Shown here one piece after another: positions 9,224 through 18,264 of a stretch of DNA of 64,000 nucleotides. How positions within the stretch are numbered: position 1 is the first letter of the stretch; every line of letters starts with the position of its first letter. The stretch is from contig NZ_AUWY01000123.1 in NCBI RefSeq assembly GCF_000447205.1, positions 24,478 through 88,477 of the forward strand, written 5' to 3'. The notes beneath the pieces were generated by a model. It searched no databases. It was not told where the DNA came from and was given only the letters and a program-made list of their open reading frames with translations. The position numbers were made by a program, and so were the translations under genes. This DNA is from Sphingobium ummariense RL-3. Lineage in GTDB: Bacteria; Pseudomonadota; Alphaproteobacteria; Sphingomonadales; Sphingomonadaceae.

Positions 9224-11377
9224 ATGAAAATGATCGCGCGCTTCTTGTTGTCTGTGGCGATGGTGGGAGGGATCAGCAGCATGCCCGCTTTCGCCCAACC
9301 GAAGCAGGTTCTGACGCATGAAACGCTGTGGATGATGAAGCGGGTGGGTGCACCGGTCGTCAGCCCGGACGGCAGATGGGTGATCTATTCGCTCAACGAA
9401 CCGTCCTATGAAAAGGACGGCGCGATCATCGATCTGTGGATCGTACCTACGGACGGATCAGCCGTGCCGCGCCGCCTGACCCAGACCAAGGCGGCCGAGA
9501 GCGACCCGGCCTGGGCGCCCGACAGCCGTCGGATCGCCTTTTCCACCAAGCGCGAAGGCGATGATCTCGCGCAGATCTATGTGCTCGACCTTGCGGGGGG
9601 AGACGCCAAACGTGTCACCAGCGCGCCCACGGGGGCAGCTCGTCCGCTCTGGCGCCCCGATGGACAGGCCATCCTGTTCGAAAGCCTCGTCTATCCCGGC
9701 GCCATGGACGCCGCTGCCAACAAGCAGGCCGCCGAAGAGCGCAAGGCCCGCAAGTTCAACATGCGCGTCTACGAACATTTCCCGATCCGCTACTGGAACG
9801 AATGGATCGACGACCGCCGCCCGAGCCTTTGGATCCAGCCGCTGGCAGAGGGCGCGACGGCGCGCGACATCCTCTCTCCCACCAAGCTGGCACAGGCCGA
9901 AGGATTCGGCGGCAGCGCCCAGGGTGACGGCGGCACGACACTTGCACCGGCCTGGAGCCCGGACGGCAAGGAAGTGATCTTCACCGCCACCACGGAACGA
10001 TGGAATGCCGCCTTTGCCCGTGTGAATTTCGGCCTATACCGCATGTCTGCCGAGGGCGGCGAGCCGACGCTGGTGACCCCGACGCCTGGCGAATATGGCG
10101 ACCCCAAATTCACGCCCGACGGCAAGAGCCTGCTCTTCAAGTTCAACACCCAGGGGGAGGAGGTCTATGACTTGGCGCGACTACACCGCGTCTCGTGGCC
10201 AGCGGGCGGTGCCGCGACGCCGCTGACCGGCGCGTTCGACCGCGAAGTGGACAGCTTCGCCATAACGCCTGACAGCCGCACCCTCTATCTGACGGTGCCC
10301 GACGCGAGCCTGGAAAATCTCTATCGCCTGCCCGTGTCCGGCGGAACGCCGGAGCTGGTGATTGCGCCCAAGATAGGCGGCTACAGCGCCATCGACATTC
10401 CCTCCGACACCAAGTCGACGCAGTTGTTCGCCAGCTATGGCAGCTCGGTAAACCCCGCGGAAATCGTTCGGATCGACCCCGGCACAAAACGACACAGCAA
10501 CATCACCAACGTCAATACCGCGCTGGCGGCCAGCATCGACTGGTCCAGCCCTCAGCATTTCTGGTTCACCAGCGACAAGGGGCGGCGCATCCACAACATG
10601 ATCGTAACGCCGCCCGCTTTCGATCCGGCGAGGAAATATCCTCTGATGGTGCTGATGCACGGCGGGCCGGCCTCGTCCAACACCGACCAGATCGGCCTGC
10701 GCTGGAACTATCATCTGCTCGCCAGCGCCGGCTATGTCGTGCTGCTGACCGACTATACGGGCTCGACCGGCTATGGCGAGGCCTTCTCCCGCGCGATCAA
10801 GCTCGATCCGCTGCGCGGCCCGGCCGAGGAAATCAACCAGGCGGTGGACGAAGCCGGCAAGCGCTTCGCCTTTATCGACACAGCCAATGCCTGCGCCGGC
10901 GGGGCTAGCTATGGCGGCCACCTCGCCAACTGGATGGAAGCGACGACAACGCGCTACAAGTGCATCGTCAGTCACGCCGGCGAGGTCGATCTGCTGACCC
11001 AATGGGCCACCAGCGATTTCAACTATGGTCGGGAAATCGCCAGCGGCGGCCCGCCCTGGGGCGACAGCAAGGTGTGGCGCGATCAGAGCCCCATCACCTA
11101 TGGCAAAGATTGGAAGACGCCGATGCTGCTGACCGCCGGCGAGCGCGATTTCCGCGTGCCGATGTCGAACACGCTGGAAACCTGGTCGACTCTGCAGCGG
11201 ATGCAGGTGCCCAGCCGCCTGCTGATCTTCCCCGATGCCTGGCACTGGATCACCAAGCCCGAGGATAGCCGGCAGTTCTATCGCGAGGTCCAAGGGTGGC
11301 TCGCTCATTATCTGGAGGGCGCACCGGCGGTGAAAGGCGGGCCGATCCCTGCGCCAGACGGATCAAAGGCGCCCTGA
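9224..11377 (+). CDS. Secreted S9-family prolyl oligopeptidase-type peptidase
   Basis: Periplasmic serine peptidase of 717 residues (dipeptidyl/acylaminoacyl peptidase type). Signal peptide MKMIARFLLSVAMVGG..AFA, then WD40-like beta-propeller repeats with SPDGRWV, APDSRRIAF and SPDGKEVIF signatures, then the alpha/beta hydrolase domain. Catalytic triad: S562 in GGASYGGH, D642 in AGERDFRVP and H674 in AWHWI. It stands alone and is convergent with the amidohydrolase gene, with 28 bases between stops. Both may act on peptides, but no operon links them. Confidence 0.93.
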   Translation: MKMIARFLLSVAMVGGISSMPAFAQPKQVLTHETLWMMKRVGAPVVSPDGRWVIYSLNEPSYEKDGAIIDLWIVPTDGSAVPRRLTQTKAAESDPAWAPDSRRIAFSTKREGDDLAQIYVLDLAGGDAKRVTSAPTGAARPLWRPDGQAILFESLVYPGAMDAAANKQAAEERKARKFNMRVYEHFPIRYWNEWIDDRRPSLWIQPLAEGATARDILSPTKLAQAEGFGGSAQGDGGTTLAPAWSPDGKEVIFTATTERWNAAFARVNFGLYRMSAEGGEPTLVTPTPGEYGDPKFTPDGKSLLFKFNTQGEEVYDLARLHRVSWPAGGAATPLTGAFDREVDSFAITPDSRTLYLTVPDASLENLYRLPVSGGTPELVIAPKIGGYSAIDIPSDTKSTQLFASYGSSVNPAEIVRIDPGTKRHSNITNVNTALAASIDWSSPQHFWFTSDKGRRIHNMIVTPPAFDPARKYPLMVLMHGGPASSNTDQIGLRWNYHLLASAGYVVLLTDYTGSTGYGEAFSRAIKLDPLRGPAEEINQAVDEAGKRFAFIDTANACAGGASYGGHLANWMEATTTRYKCIVSHAGEVDLLTQWATSDFNYGREIASGGPPWGDSKVWRDQSPITYGKDWKTPMLLTAGERDFRVPMSNTLETWSTLQRMQVPSRLLIFPDAWHWITKPEDSRQFYREVQGWLAHYLEGAPAVKGGPIPAPDGSKAP

Positions 11378-11405
11378 TCCTGGCGCAAGATGGTGCGAAA
11401 GGGTT

Positions 11406-12680
11406 TCAGGGCTGAACGAAGACCAGATCCCCACCCTTCATGACCATCCGGACGCGGCGCAAGGCTCTGATGTCGCTGGTGGGATCGCCTTCCACGGCGA
11501 TGATGTCGGCGAGCATGCCGGGCTTCACCGCGCCCAGCCGATCGGACAGGCGGAACCATCGGGCGTTGCCTGATGTCGCCGCGACGATCACCTGGGCGGG
11601 GCTCATGCCACCAGCGACCATCAGTTCCATCTCGCGGGCATTGTCACCATGCGCGAACACGCCTACGTCGCCTCCCATGCAGATGGGCACGCCGGCCGCC
11701 AGCGCCATGCTAAAGCTGCGACGATTGATCTGGACCGACGGCGGAACAGGCTCCCGTCCGTCCCAGCCTCGATAGCGGGACGTCGCATCAGACGCGGCGA
11801 GGGTCGGGCACAGCGCGATCCCCTTTGCCGCCATGGCGGCGAAAATCTCAGGAGTTCCGCCATATCCATGCTCGATCGTGTCCACGCCGGCCTCGATGGC
11901 GCGCCGCATCCCTTCCGCGGTCGAAGCATGGACCGCGACAGGTCGGCCCGCATCATGCGCCGCCGCGACCGCAGCCTTGATCTCTTCGAGGCTCAACGTC
12001 GCACGGCTTTCCTCGCCGGGACGCCAGCGATAATCGGCATAGAGCTTTATCCAGTCCGCCCCGGCGGCGATCTGGCGTCGCACCGCCGCCACGATGGAAT
12101 CGACACCGGAAACTTCCTCGGCACCCTGGGGAACGGATATGCCGGGTTCGAACCCCTTGGGCCCATAGGCGCCGAGCGCCACGATGGCGCGAGTGGCAAC
12201 GCTGATGCGAGGCCCCGGCACGATGCCTTGCTCGATCGCCGAGCGAAGTCCGACATCGGCGTAGCCGGCGCCCTCCGTGCCCAGATCGCGCTCGCTGGTG
12301 AAGCCCGCGAGCAATGTGGCGCGCGCATGCGACACCGCCCGTGCAGTGCGGAGCGCCAACGGTTCGTGGAGAATCTGATCGTCCCAACTGGTCTCGTTAT
12401 AGGGGTGGAGGAACAGATGGCTGTGTCCTTCGATCATGCCGGGCATCAGCGTATCGCCGGACAGTTCGATTTGCCTGGCTTCGGGAGGCACCGGCAGGTC
12501 GGGGCCCACGGCGACGATACTGTCACCGCGCACCAGCACTTGCCAGCCAGGATGGCGCTTGCCATCGACGCCATCAAACACCGCGACCGGCTTGAGCAGA
12601 ATTGCCGGCGCTTCCGCCGCAAACGCTACGCTCCCCTGCCCTGCCAGCATGAGCGCCAGTATCACAAGCCAGCCGCGCAT
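11406..12680 (-). CDS. Secreted metal-dependent amidohydrolase
   Basis: Amidohydrolase-superfamily enzyme of 424 residues, of the type often annotated as imidazolonepropionase-like or Xaa-Pro dipeptidase. Signal peptide MRGWLVILALMLAGQGSVAFA. Metal ligands: HxH in EGHSHLF, a lysine in WIKLYADY as the likely carboxylated residue, histidines in VAVHAST and IEHGYG, and the aspartate in CMGGDVG. The ATG at 12680 is chosen because it gives a clean signal peptide and has a purine-rich site upstream; the open frame extends further without support. Substrate unknown. Confidence 0.88.
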   Translation of the reverse strand: MRGWLVILALMLAGQGSVAFAAEAPAILLKPVAVFDGVDGKRHPGWQVLVRGDSIVAVGPDLPVPPEARQIELSGDTLMPGMIEGHSHLFLHPYNETSWDDQILHEPLALRTARAVSHARATLLAGFTSERDLGTEGAGYADVGLRSAIEQGIVPGPRISVATRAIVALGAYGPKGFEPGISVPQGAEEVSGVDSIVAAVRRQIAAGADWIKLYADYRWRPGEESRATLSLEEIKAAVAAAHDAGRPVAVHASTAEGMRRAIEAGVDTIEHGYGGTPEIFAAMAAKGIALCPTLAASDATSRYRGWDGREPVPPSVQINRRSFSMALAAGVPICMGGDVGVFAHGDNAREMELMVAGGMSPAQVIVAATSGNARWFRLSDRLGAVKPGMLADIIAVEGDPTSDIRALRRVRMVMKGGDLVFVQP

Positions 12681-12835
12681 CGTTTTTCCCCCGCTCCGTT
12701 CCAGAAAACCCTGCATAAGCAGCTTTCGCGCAGGAGACCATTGCCATGCCCGGCCGCCAGAGCTGTCGTGCTGGACTGGCTCGGTACGAGACCAAAGCAT
12801 TGCCCGCCCAGTCTCCTCTGGGCTAATGTGCCAAG

Positions 12836-13228
12836 GTGGCAGACCTCCCGCCCCTCAAGGTCAAGATCCAGATCCGTTGCGGCGGGGAAATCGCGCTGGG
12901 TCCGGGCAAGGCCGACCTACTCGATGCCATCCTCCGCGAAGGCTCGATCTCCGCGGCAGGGCGCTTGCTCGGCATGAGCTACCGCCGGACCTGGATGCTG
13001 GTGGACACCATGAACCGCTGTTGGGACCGACCACTGGTGGAGACGGTTGCCGGGGGCAGCAAGGGTGGCGGCGCAAGGCTGACCGACTTCGGCATCGCCA
13101 TGCTCGGCCATTATCGTGCGCTTCAGCGCATGGCCGCTTCCCTCGCCGCGAGCGAGGAATGGGAGGCAATGCGAACGGGATTGCGGGAACAGCCGCGCAC
13201 CACGCAGAAAGATGACGCGGCAGGCTGA
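12836..13228 (+). CDS. modE: ModE-type molybdate-responsive regulator, DNA-binding domain only
   Basis: Winged-helix regulator of 130 residues matching the N-terminal DNA-binding domain of ModE (LysR-like helix-turn-helix): LLDAILREGSISAAGRLLGMSYRRTW, MNRCWDRPLVETV.GG and ARLTDFG. The C-terminal TOBE molybdate-binding domains of full ModE are absent, so how it senses molybdate is unclear. Start is GTG at 12836. It heads the modABC operon, 64 bases before modA, and is divergent from the amidohydrolase. Confidence 0.87.
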   Translation: MADLPPLKVKIQIRCGGEIALGPGKADLLDAILREGSISAAGRLLGMSYRRTWMLVDTMNRCWDRPLVETVAGGSKGGGARLTDFGIAMLGHYRALQRMAASLAASEEWEAMRTGLREQPRTTQKDDAAG

Positions 13229-13253
13229 CCGGCACTGGTCCTCCTGTGCAAAT

Positions 13254-13277
13254 CGTCATATCCATCGAAATACAACG
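13254..13277 (+). promoter_or_regulatory. Possible ModE-like site before modA
   Basis: The sequence CGTCAT...ATACAACG in the modE-modA gap loosely resembles the CGTTAT-spacer-ATAACG operator of ModE. The match is weak and rests on context. Confidence 0.25.
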
Positions 13278-13292
13278 CTTCAGGATAGACCA

Positions 13293-14090
13293 ATGCACGC
13301 CTTCCTCCGACGGGTCATCGCTCCCGTTCTGCTCTGGCTCGCAGTCGCTCCGCCTGCTATGGCGCAGCAGCAGCAAGGGCCGCTGGTCCTTGCCGCCGCC
13401 AGCCTGCAGGAATCGCTCAGCCAGGCGGCGTCGATTTGGGTGGCCCAGGGCCATCCCCGGCCGGTCCTTTCCTTCGCCGCCTCTTCCGCTCTCGCCCGCC
13501 AGATCGAGGCAGGGGCACCCGCCGACCTCTTCGTCTCGGCCGATGAGCCGTGGATGGACGCGGTGGCGAGCAAGGGGCTAATCGTCGCGGGAAGCAGGAC
13601 AACCTTCCTCGCCAATCGGCTCGTGCTCGTCGCCCCGGCGGACAGCCGGGCAAGCCTCCGGATCCTGCCGCGCTTTCCGCTCGCACGAGCGCTTGGGCGC
13701 GGGCGGCTCGCCATGGCCGATCCGGATGCCGTTCCCGCAGGCCGATATGGCAAGGCCGCGCTGGAGAAGCTGGGAGTCTGGTCGACCGTCGCCGGAAAAA
13801 TCGCGCGCGCCGAGAATGTCCGCGCCGCGCTCGCGCTGGTGGAGCGGCAGGAAGCGCCGTTCGGGATCGTCTATGCGACCGATGCCAAGGCTTCGGCAAA
13901 GGTGCGCGTCGCCGGCATCTTCCCCGAGGACAGCCATCCCGCGATCATCTACCCCATTGCCCGCCTGCGGACCTCCAAGCATCGGGATGCGGAAGCCTTC
14001 CGCCACTTCCTTCTGTCGCCGCAGGGCATGGCGATCTTCGCCCGTCACGGCTTCACCCCGTACCAGGCGCGCCATGCTCAGCGCCGATGA
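13293..14090 (+). CDS. modA: Molybdate ABC transporter periplasmic binding protein
   Basis: 265-residue solute-binding protein that delivers molybdate to ModBC. Signal peptide MHAFLRRVIAPVLLWLAVAPPAMA, then VLAAASLQESL, SFAASSALARQIEAGAPADLFVSADEPWMD, RLVLVAP, ADPDAVPAGRYGKAALEKLG and TDAKAS, the conserved ModA ladder with the oxyanion-contacting serines and alanines. The ATG at 13293 is chosen because it starts the signal peptide. Its 3' end overlaps modB by 17 bases. Confidence 0.94.
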   Translation: MHAFLRRVIAPVLLWLAVAPPAMAQQQQGPLVLAAASLQESLSQAASIWVAQGHPRPVLSFAASSALARQIEAGAPADLFVSADEPWMDAVASKGLIVAGSRTTFLANRLVLVAPADSRASLRILPRFPLARALGRGRLAMADPDAVPAGRYGKAALEKLGVWSTVAGKIARAENVRAALALVERQEAPFGIVYATDAKASAKVRVAGIFPEDSHPAIIYPIARLRTSKHRDAEAFRHFLLSPQGMAIFARHGFTPYQARHAQRR

Positions 14091-14769
14091 ATGGGACATC
14101 CTGCTCCTGTCGCTGAAGGTCAGCGCCGCGGCGGTGCTGGGCGCGCTGCCGCTTGCGTTTGGCCTCGCATGGCTGCTCGCGCGCGGTCGCTTTCCCGGAA
14201 AGATCCTGCTCGACGGCCTAGTTCACCTGCCGCTGGTCCTGCCGCCTGTCGTGACCGGCTGGCTGCTGCTGCTGGCGTTTGGCAACAACGGACCGGCCGG
14301 GCGCTGGTTTGCCGAATGGCTAGGAATCAGCTTCATGTTCCGCTGGACCGGCGCTGCGCTGGCGGCGGCGGTGATGGCTCTGCCGCTGATGGTCCGCGCC
14401 ATGCGCCTGTCGATCGAGGCGGTCGACCGGCGGCTGGAGGGCGCTGCGCGAACGCTCGGCGCGTCGGCATGGCGCGCCTTCCTGACAATCACCGTGCCGC
14501 TCAGTCTTCCCGGTATCCTCGCCGGATTGGTGCTGGGCTTCGCCCGCTCGATCGGGGAGTTTGGCGCCACGATTACCTTCGTTTCCAACATCCCCGGCGA
14601 AACGCGGACGCTGCCGATCGCCATCTATTCCGCGCTCCAGGTTCCGGGCAGCGAAGCAGTGGTGCAGCGGCTCGCCCTCATCTCCGTACTGCTGTCGCTG
14701 GGTGCGTTGCTCGCCTCGGAGATGCTGGCGCGGCGGTCAAGTGGCGGCAGGGCGAACCATGGCTTTTGA
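14074..14769 (+). CDS. modB: Molybdate ABC transporter permease
   Basis: Inner-membrane permease of 231 residues with five predicted membrane segments. The cytoplasmic EAA loop is seen as EGAARTLGASAWRAFLTITVPLS, and GFARSIGEFGATITFVSNIPGETRTLPIAIY is the conserved ModB/CysTW C-terminal stretch (given as a continuous region around residues 157-187). Starts inside the end of modA and overlaps modC by 11 bases, so the transporter genes are translationally coupled. Confidence 0.94.
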   Translation: MLSADEWDILLLSLKVSAAAVLGALPLAFGLAWLLARGRFPGKILLDGLVHLPLVLPPVVTGWLLLLAFGNNGPAGRWFAEWLGISFMFRWTGAALAAAVMALPLMVRAMRLSIEAVDRRLEGAARTLGASAWRAFLTITVPLSLPGILAGLVLGFARSIGEFGATITFVSNIPGETRTLPIAIYSALQVPGSEAVVQRLALISVLLSLGALLASEMLARRSSGGRANHGF

Positions 14770-15391
14770 CGTCGATGTCCGCCGCCGCATGGGCGACCGG
14801 CAGATCGAGGCGCGCTTTCGCGCCGGGCCGGGCCTGACCGCGCTGTTCGGCCCGTCGGGAGCAGGCAAAACCAGCATCCTCGCCATGGTCGCCGGGCTGC
14901 TGCGCCCCGACGCCGGGCGGATTTGCGTCGATGGCGACCTGCTGTTCGACGGCGCCGTCGGCATCGACCTTCCCCCCGAACGGCGCAAGCTCGGCTATGT
15001 TTTCCAGGACGCGCGGCTCTTCCCCCATCGGCGGGTGCGCGCCAACCTGTTGTACGGCCATCGACTGGTCGATTCCGCCGACCGCTGGATGACACTGGAA
15101 GATGCGATTGCCTTCCTTGGCATCGGCCATCTGCTCGACCGCTGGCCCCGCACGCTTTCCGGCGGAGAGGCTCAGCGCGTCGCGATCGGCCGGGCATTGC
15201 TGCGCGGCCCGCGTTTCCTGCTGATGGACGAGCCGCTATCCTCACTCGATACCGCGCGGCGCGAGGAGGTGATGACAGTCATCGAACGCATCCGGGACGA
15301 ACTCCGCCTCCCGATCCTCTATGTCAGCCATGACCGGACCGAAGTCGATCGCCTCGCCACCACCGTGATCCCGCTGGGCTCGAAACCCTGA
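14759..15391 (+). CDS. modC: Molybdate ABC transporter ATP-binding protein, lacking TOBE domain
   Basis: ATPase subunit that powers molybdate import. Walker A FGPSGAGKTS, Q-loop GYVFQDARLFPH, signature LSGGEAQRVAIGRALL, Walker B FLLMDEPLSSLD and switch histidine YVSHD are all present. At 210 residues it is much shorter than usual ModC (about 350) because the C-terminal TOBE regulatory domain is missing; the same domain is missing from ModE here. The overlap with modB (start ATG 14759) supports one operon. Confidence 0.93.
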   Translation: MAFDVDVRRRMGDRQIEARFRAGPGLTALFGPSGAGKTSILAMVAGLLRPDAGRICVDGDLLFDGAVGIDLPPERRKLGYVFQDARLFPHRRVRANLLYGHRLVDSADRWMTLEDAIAFLGIGHLLDRWPRTLSGGEAQRVAIGRALLRGPRFLLMDEPLSSLDTARREEVMTVIERIRDELRLPILYVSHDRTEVDRLATTVIPLGSKP

Positions 15392-15475
15392 CCGGAACCG
15401 ACGTCGCTCTCGCCATTGCGCGAGGCGATCACCATCGACGCCGGCGCTTCAAGGCGATCTGGGTGAACGGAACCG

Positions 15476-15987
15476 TTGTTAAAAAGCGAAGGCACCGTGA
15501 GCAGGAGTGCTGACTCCGCCGAGGTACAGATACTCTACAGCCGGGCAGTCGATCCCTATTTCAACCTGCAGGCCGGCGTCCGCCAGGATCTGGAAAAGGG
15601 CCCCGGCGCACCTATGCGACCATCGGGGTCGAAGGGCTCGCGCCCCGCCTCTTCGAGATCGAAGGCGCGCTGTTCCTGTCCGACAAGGGCGATGTAAGCG
15701 CGCGGTTCGAAGACTATCACGACATGCGCCTCACCCAGCGCCTTGTTCTTCAGTCCCGTGCCGAACTGAGCCTTGCGACACAGGATGTGCCCGAAGCCAG
15801 CATCGGCGCGGGACTGACCGACGTCGAGTTCGGCGTCCGCCTGCATTACGAGGTCAGTCGCCGCTTCGCGCCCTATATCGGCCTGTCCCACCAGCGAAGC
15901 GTCGGGAAGACGGCCCGCCTATCCCGCGCCGCAGGAGAAGATCCCCGCGCGACGAGTTTCGTCGCCGGCCTCCGCTTCTGGTTCTAG
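15476..15987 (+). pseudogene. copB: copB copper-resistance outer-membrane protein, 5'-truncated and frameshifted
   Basis: The C-terminal half of a CopB/PcoB-type outer-membrane protein. The first piece reads EVQILYSRAVDPYFNLQAGV and the second reads TYATIGVEGLAPRLFEIEGA and ends in a barrel-type terminal FWF. They are in different frames; the break lies in the run AAAAGGGCCCC near 15,593-15,605, where one extra base would restore a continuous frame. No CopB N-terminus (metal-rich leader) is found upstream: an in-frame TGA lies at 15464, directly before the homologous part. So the gene is both truncated and frameshifted. No copA partner is seen. Confidence 0.8.
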
Positions 15988-16077
15988 CGCGCCCGTCCTT
16001 CCATGCGCCGTCGATGGCGGGAGATGACAAAGCCGTCCCGCTCTGGCATCGGCCGTGACACGCATGAGGGACGACAT

Positions 16078-16842
16078 ATGACGAGCATCGGGATTTTCGG
16101 CGCGGCGGGACGGATGGGTCGTGCGATCGCACAGGCGGCAGCGGACGACGGCCTGACCGTTTCCGGAGGCACCGATCGCACGGCAAGCGGGGAGTTGCTG
16201 CCGGGTGTGGCGATCCGCAACGATCCTGGTGCGCTGGCGCAGGCGAGCGATGTCCTGATCGACTTTTCGGTGCCTGCGGCCCTCTCCGCCCATCTCGACG
16301 CTGCCGTCGCGGCCGGCAGGCCCATGCTGATCGGAACCACCGGGCTGGAGCCCGCGCACCACGCGCTGATCGACGCGGCGGCCCTGCGCATTCCCGTCCT
16401 CCAGACCGGCAACACCTCGCTGGGGGTCAACTTGCTCGCCGCGCTGGTCGAGCAGGCAGCCGCCCGGCTCGGCGACGACTGGGACATCGAGATCGTCGAA
16501 ATGCACCATCGTTACAAGGTCGATGCGCCCTCGGGCACGGCTCTGCTGCTGGGCGAGGCGGCAGCGCGCGGACGCGGCATCACGCTTGCCGATCATGGCG
16601 AGCGCGGTCGGGACGGCATAACGGGTGCGCGGGCGAAGGGAGCGATCGGCTTCGCATCGCTTCGCGGCGGATCGGTGGCGGGCGACCATCAGGTGATTCT
16701 GGCGACCGAAGGAGAACGCATCGAACTCGGCCACCGCGCCGAAAGCCGCCTGATCTTCGCGCGCGGCGCGGTCCGGGGCGCGCAATGGCTACTCGGCCAG
16801 TCCGCCGGACGCTACGACATGAAGGCGGTGTTGGACCTCTGA
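16078..16842 (+). CDS. dapB: 4-hydroxy-tetrahydrodipicolinate reductase
   Basis: Lysine/diaminopimelate pathway enzyme that reduces 4-hydroxy-tetrahydrodipicolinate with NAD(P)H in the cytoplasm. 254 residues. Nucleotide-binding GAAGRMGRAI at residues about 7-16, NTSLGVNLL, and the catalytic stretch MHHRYKVDAPSGTALLLG (His and Lys pair). C-terminal QWLLGQSAGRYDMKAVL is typical. The start at 16078 gives MTSIGIFGAAGRMG. It is followed four bases later by nth, a frequent pairing in sphingomonads. Confidence 0.96.
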   Translation: MTSIGIFGAAGRMGRAIAQAAADDGLTVSGGTDRTASGELLPGVAIRNDPGALAQASDVLIDFSVPAALSAHLDAAVAAGRPMLIGTTGLEPAHHALIDAAALRIPVLQTGNTSLGVNLLAALVEQAAARLGDDWDIEIVEMHHRYKVDAPSGTALLLGEAAARGRGITLADHGERGRDGITGARAKGAIGFASLRGGSVAGDHQVILATEGERIELGHRAESRLIFARGAVRGAQWLLGQSAGRYDMKAVLDL

Positions 16843-16846
16843 CGCG

Positions 16847-17503
16847 ATGAACAAAGCGCAGATCTTCGACTTCTTCAGCCGCCTGGCCGAGGCCAATCCT
16901 GCCCCGCGCACGGAACTGGACTATGGCAATGACTATCAGTTACTGGTCGCCGTGGTCCTCTCCGCCCAGGCGACCGATGCCGGAGTGAACAAGGCGACGC
17001 GCCGGCTTTTCGAGGAGGTGAAGACCCCCGCCCAGATGGTCGCGCTCGGGGAGGATGGGCTGAAGCAGCATATCAAGACGATCGGCCTCTTCAACGCCAA
17101 GGCGAAGAATGTCATCGCCCTGTCGGAAATCCTGGAGCGCGACTTCGGCGGGGAGGTTCCGCAAGACCGCGACGTGCTGACCACCCTGCCCGGCGTCGGC
17201 CGCAAGACGGCTAATGTCGTGATGAACACGGCCTTCGGGCAGGAAACCTTCGCGGTCGACACCCATATCTTCCGCGTCGGCAACCGCACCGGCCTCGCAC
17301 CCGGCAAGACACCGCTTGCGGTCGAGCTGAAGCTGGAAAAGCGTGTGCCCGGTCCCTTCCGCCGCGACGCGCACCACTGGCTGATCCTGCACGGACGCTA
17401 TGTCTGCAAGGCGCGCAAGCCGGAATGCTGGCGCTGCATCGTCGCGGACCTTTGCCGCTACAAGCCCAAGACGCCACCCCCTGTGACGAAGTCCGCTCCC
17501 TGA
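16847..17503 (+). CDS. nth: Endonuclease III (DNA glycosylase/AP lyase)
   Basis: Base-excision repair enzyme removing oxidised pyrimidines. 218 residues. Helix-hairpin-helix LPGVGRKTANVV with the catalytic lysine, then VDTHIFRV with the catalytic aspartate. The C-terminal [4Fe-4S] loop is intact: C-x6-C-x2-C-x5-C in CKARKPECWRCIVADLC. Probably cotranscribed with dapB, only four bases upstream. Confidence 0.96.
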   Translation: MNKAQIFDFFSRLAEANPAPRTELDYGNDYQLLVAVVLSAQATDAGVNKATRRLFEEVKTPAQMVALGEDGLKQHIKTIGLFNAKAKNVIALSEILERDFGGEVPQDRDVLTTLPGVGRKTANVVMNTAFGQETFAVDTHIFRVGNRTGLAPGKTPLAVELKLEKRVPGPFRRDAHHWLILHGRYVCKARKPECWRCIVADLCRYKPKTPPPVTKSAP

Positions 17504-17586
17504 CATTCTCTCTGCGTTCAGCTTGGCCGTGCTATACGGTTGCCAGCCATGCGCACCGTCCTTTCCGCATGGAAGGAGAGACAATC

Positions 17587-17982
17587 ATGTCCGCATATCC
17601 GCGTCCCGCCGCCCGCAGCCTCACCTTCGCTCTCGCCATCGCCTGCGCCGTCACCCCCGCCATCGCGAAGGAAGCGGCCGATAACCTGGTCCCTGCTGGC
17701 GCAGCCGTCGACTGCATCCCGATCAACACCATCCGCCAGACCAATGTGCGCGATGACCAGACGATCGACTTCATCACGAACGGGAACAAGATCTATCGGA
17801 ACACCCTCCCCATCAGCTGCCCCAGCCTGGGCTTCGAAAAGCGCTTCCTCTATCGTACCAGCCTGTCGCGCCTGTGCTCTGTAGATGTGATCCGGGTGCT
17901 CTACAATGCCGGGACGGGTGTAATGCCCGGCGCCGGCTGCGGCCTGGGCAAGTTCCAGCCGATGCAGAAGGCGCCGAAATAA
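17587..17982 (+). CDS. Secreted DUF6491-like protein
   Basis: 131-residue exported protein: signal peptide SLTFALAIACAVTPAIA, then AVDCIPINTIRQTNVRDDQTIDF, IYRNTLPISCPSLGFEKRF and LCSVDVIRVL. The spaced cysteines and this wording match the DUF6491 family of small secreted proteins as I remember it; function is unknown. GGAGAG lies six bases before the ATG at 17587, which decides the start against an in-frame ATG at 17569. Confidence 0.72.
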   Translation: MSAYPRPAARSLTFALAIACAVTPAIAKEAADNLVPAGAAVDCIPINTIRQTNVRDDQTIDFITNGNKIYRNTLPISCPSLGFEKRFLYRTSLSRLCSVDVIRVLYNAGTGVMPGAGCGLGKFQPMQKAPK

Positions 17983-17990
17983 GATTGCAG

Positions 17991-18017
17991 GAGGGCGCAT
18001 TTGGTGCTGGCGCCCTC
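17991..18017 (+). terminator. Hairpin after the DUF6491-like gene
   Basis: Perfect eight-base stem GAGGGCGC/GCGCCCTC with an 11-base loop, nine bases after the stop codon. There is no clear T-run, so it may be a weak terminator or an mRNA 3'-end hairpin. Confidence 0.4.
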
Positions 18018-18057
18018 ACCCGGCCTTTGCTAAGCGGCCATTCGCTTCGGCGAACAC

Positions 18058-18100
18058 GCACCCGTAGCTCAGCTGGATGGAGCGTCGCCCTCCGAAGGTT
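18058..18100 (+). pseudogene. Truncated tRNA-Arg (5' half only)
   Basis: GCACCCGTAGCTCAGCTGG and the following D-arm and anticodon arm up to CCCTCCGAAGG match the intact tRNA-Arg at 18265 almost base for base, including the CCG anticodon. The homology stops inside the anticodon stem; the next bases (TTTACGTCC...) cannot form the T-arm or acceptor stem. Its TCGCC anticodon stem differs from the intact copy (CTGCC), so it derives from a separate tRNA-Arg gene or an older duplicate. Confidence 0.85.
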
Positions 18101-18264
18101 TACGTCCGACGCGAGAGCAGCGATTTTATACCGGATTTGCGCGGGTTTAGGAAGGCAGAAGAAAGGAAGGACGAAAAATCACCAAAATCTCACCGTGATC
18201 GGACAGCCGATTTTGATCATGGATTGACGTTTTTCGGCGCAAATCATACGGCTTCACGCCCTAC

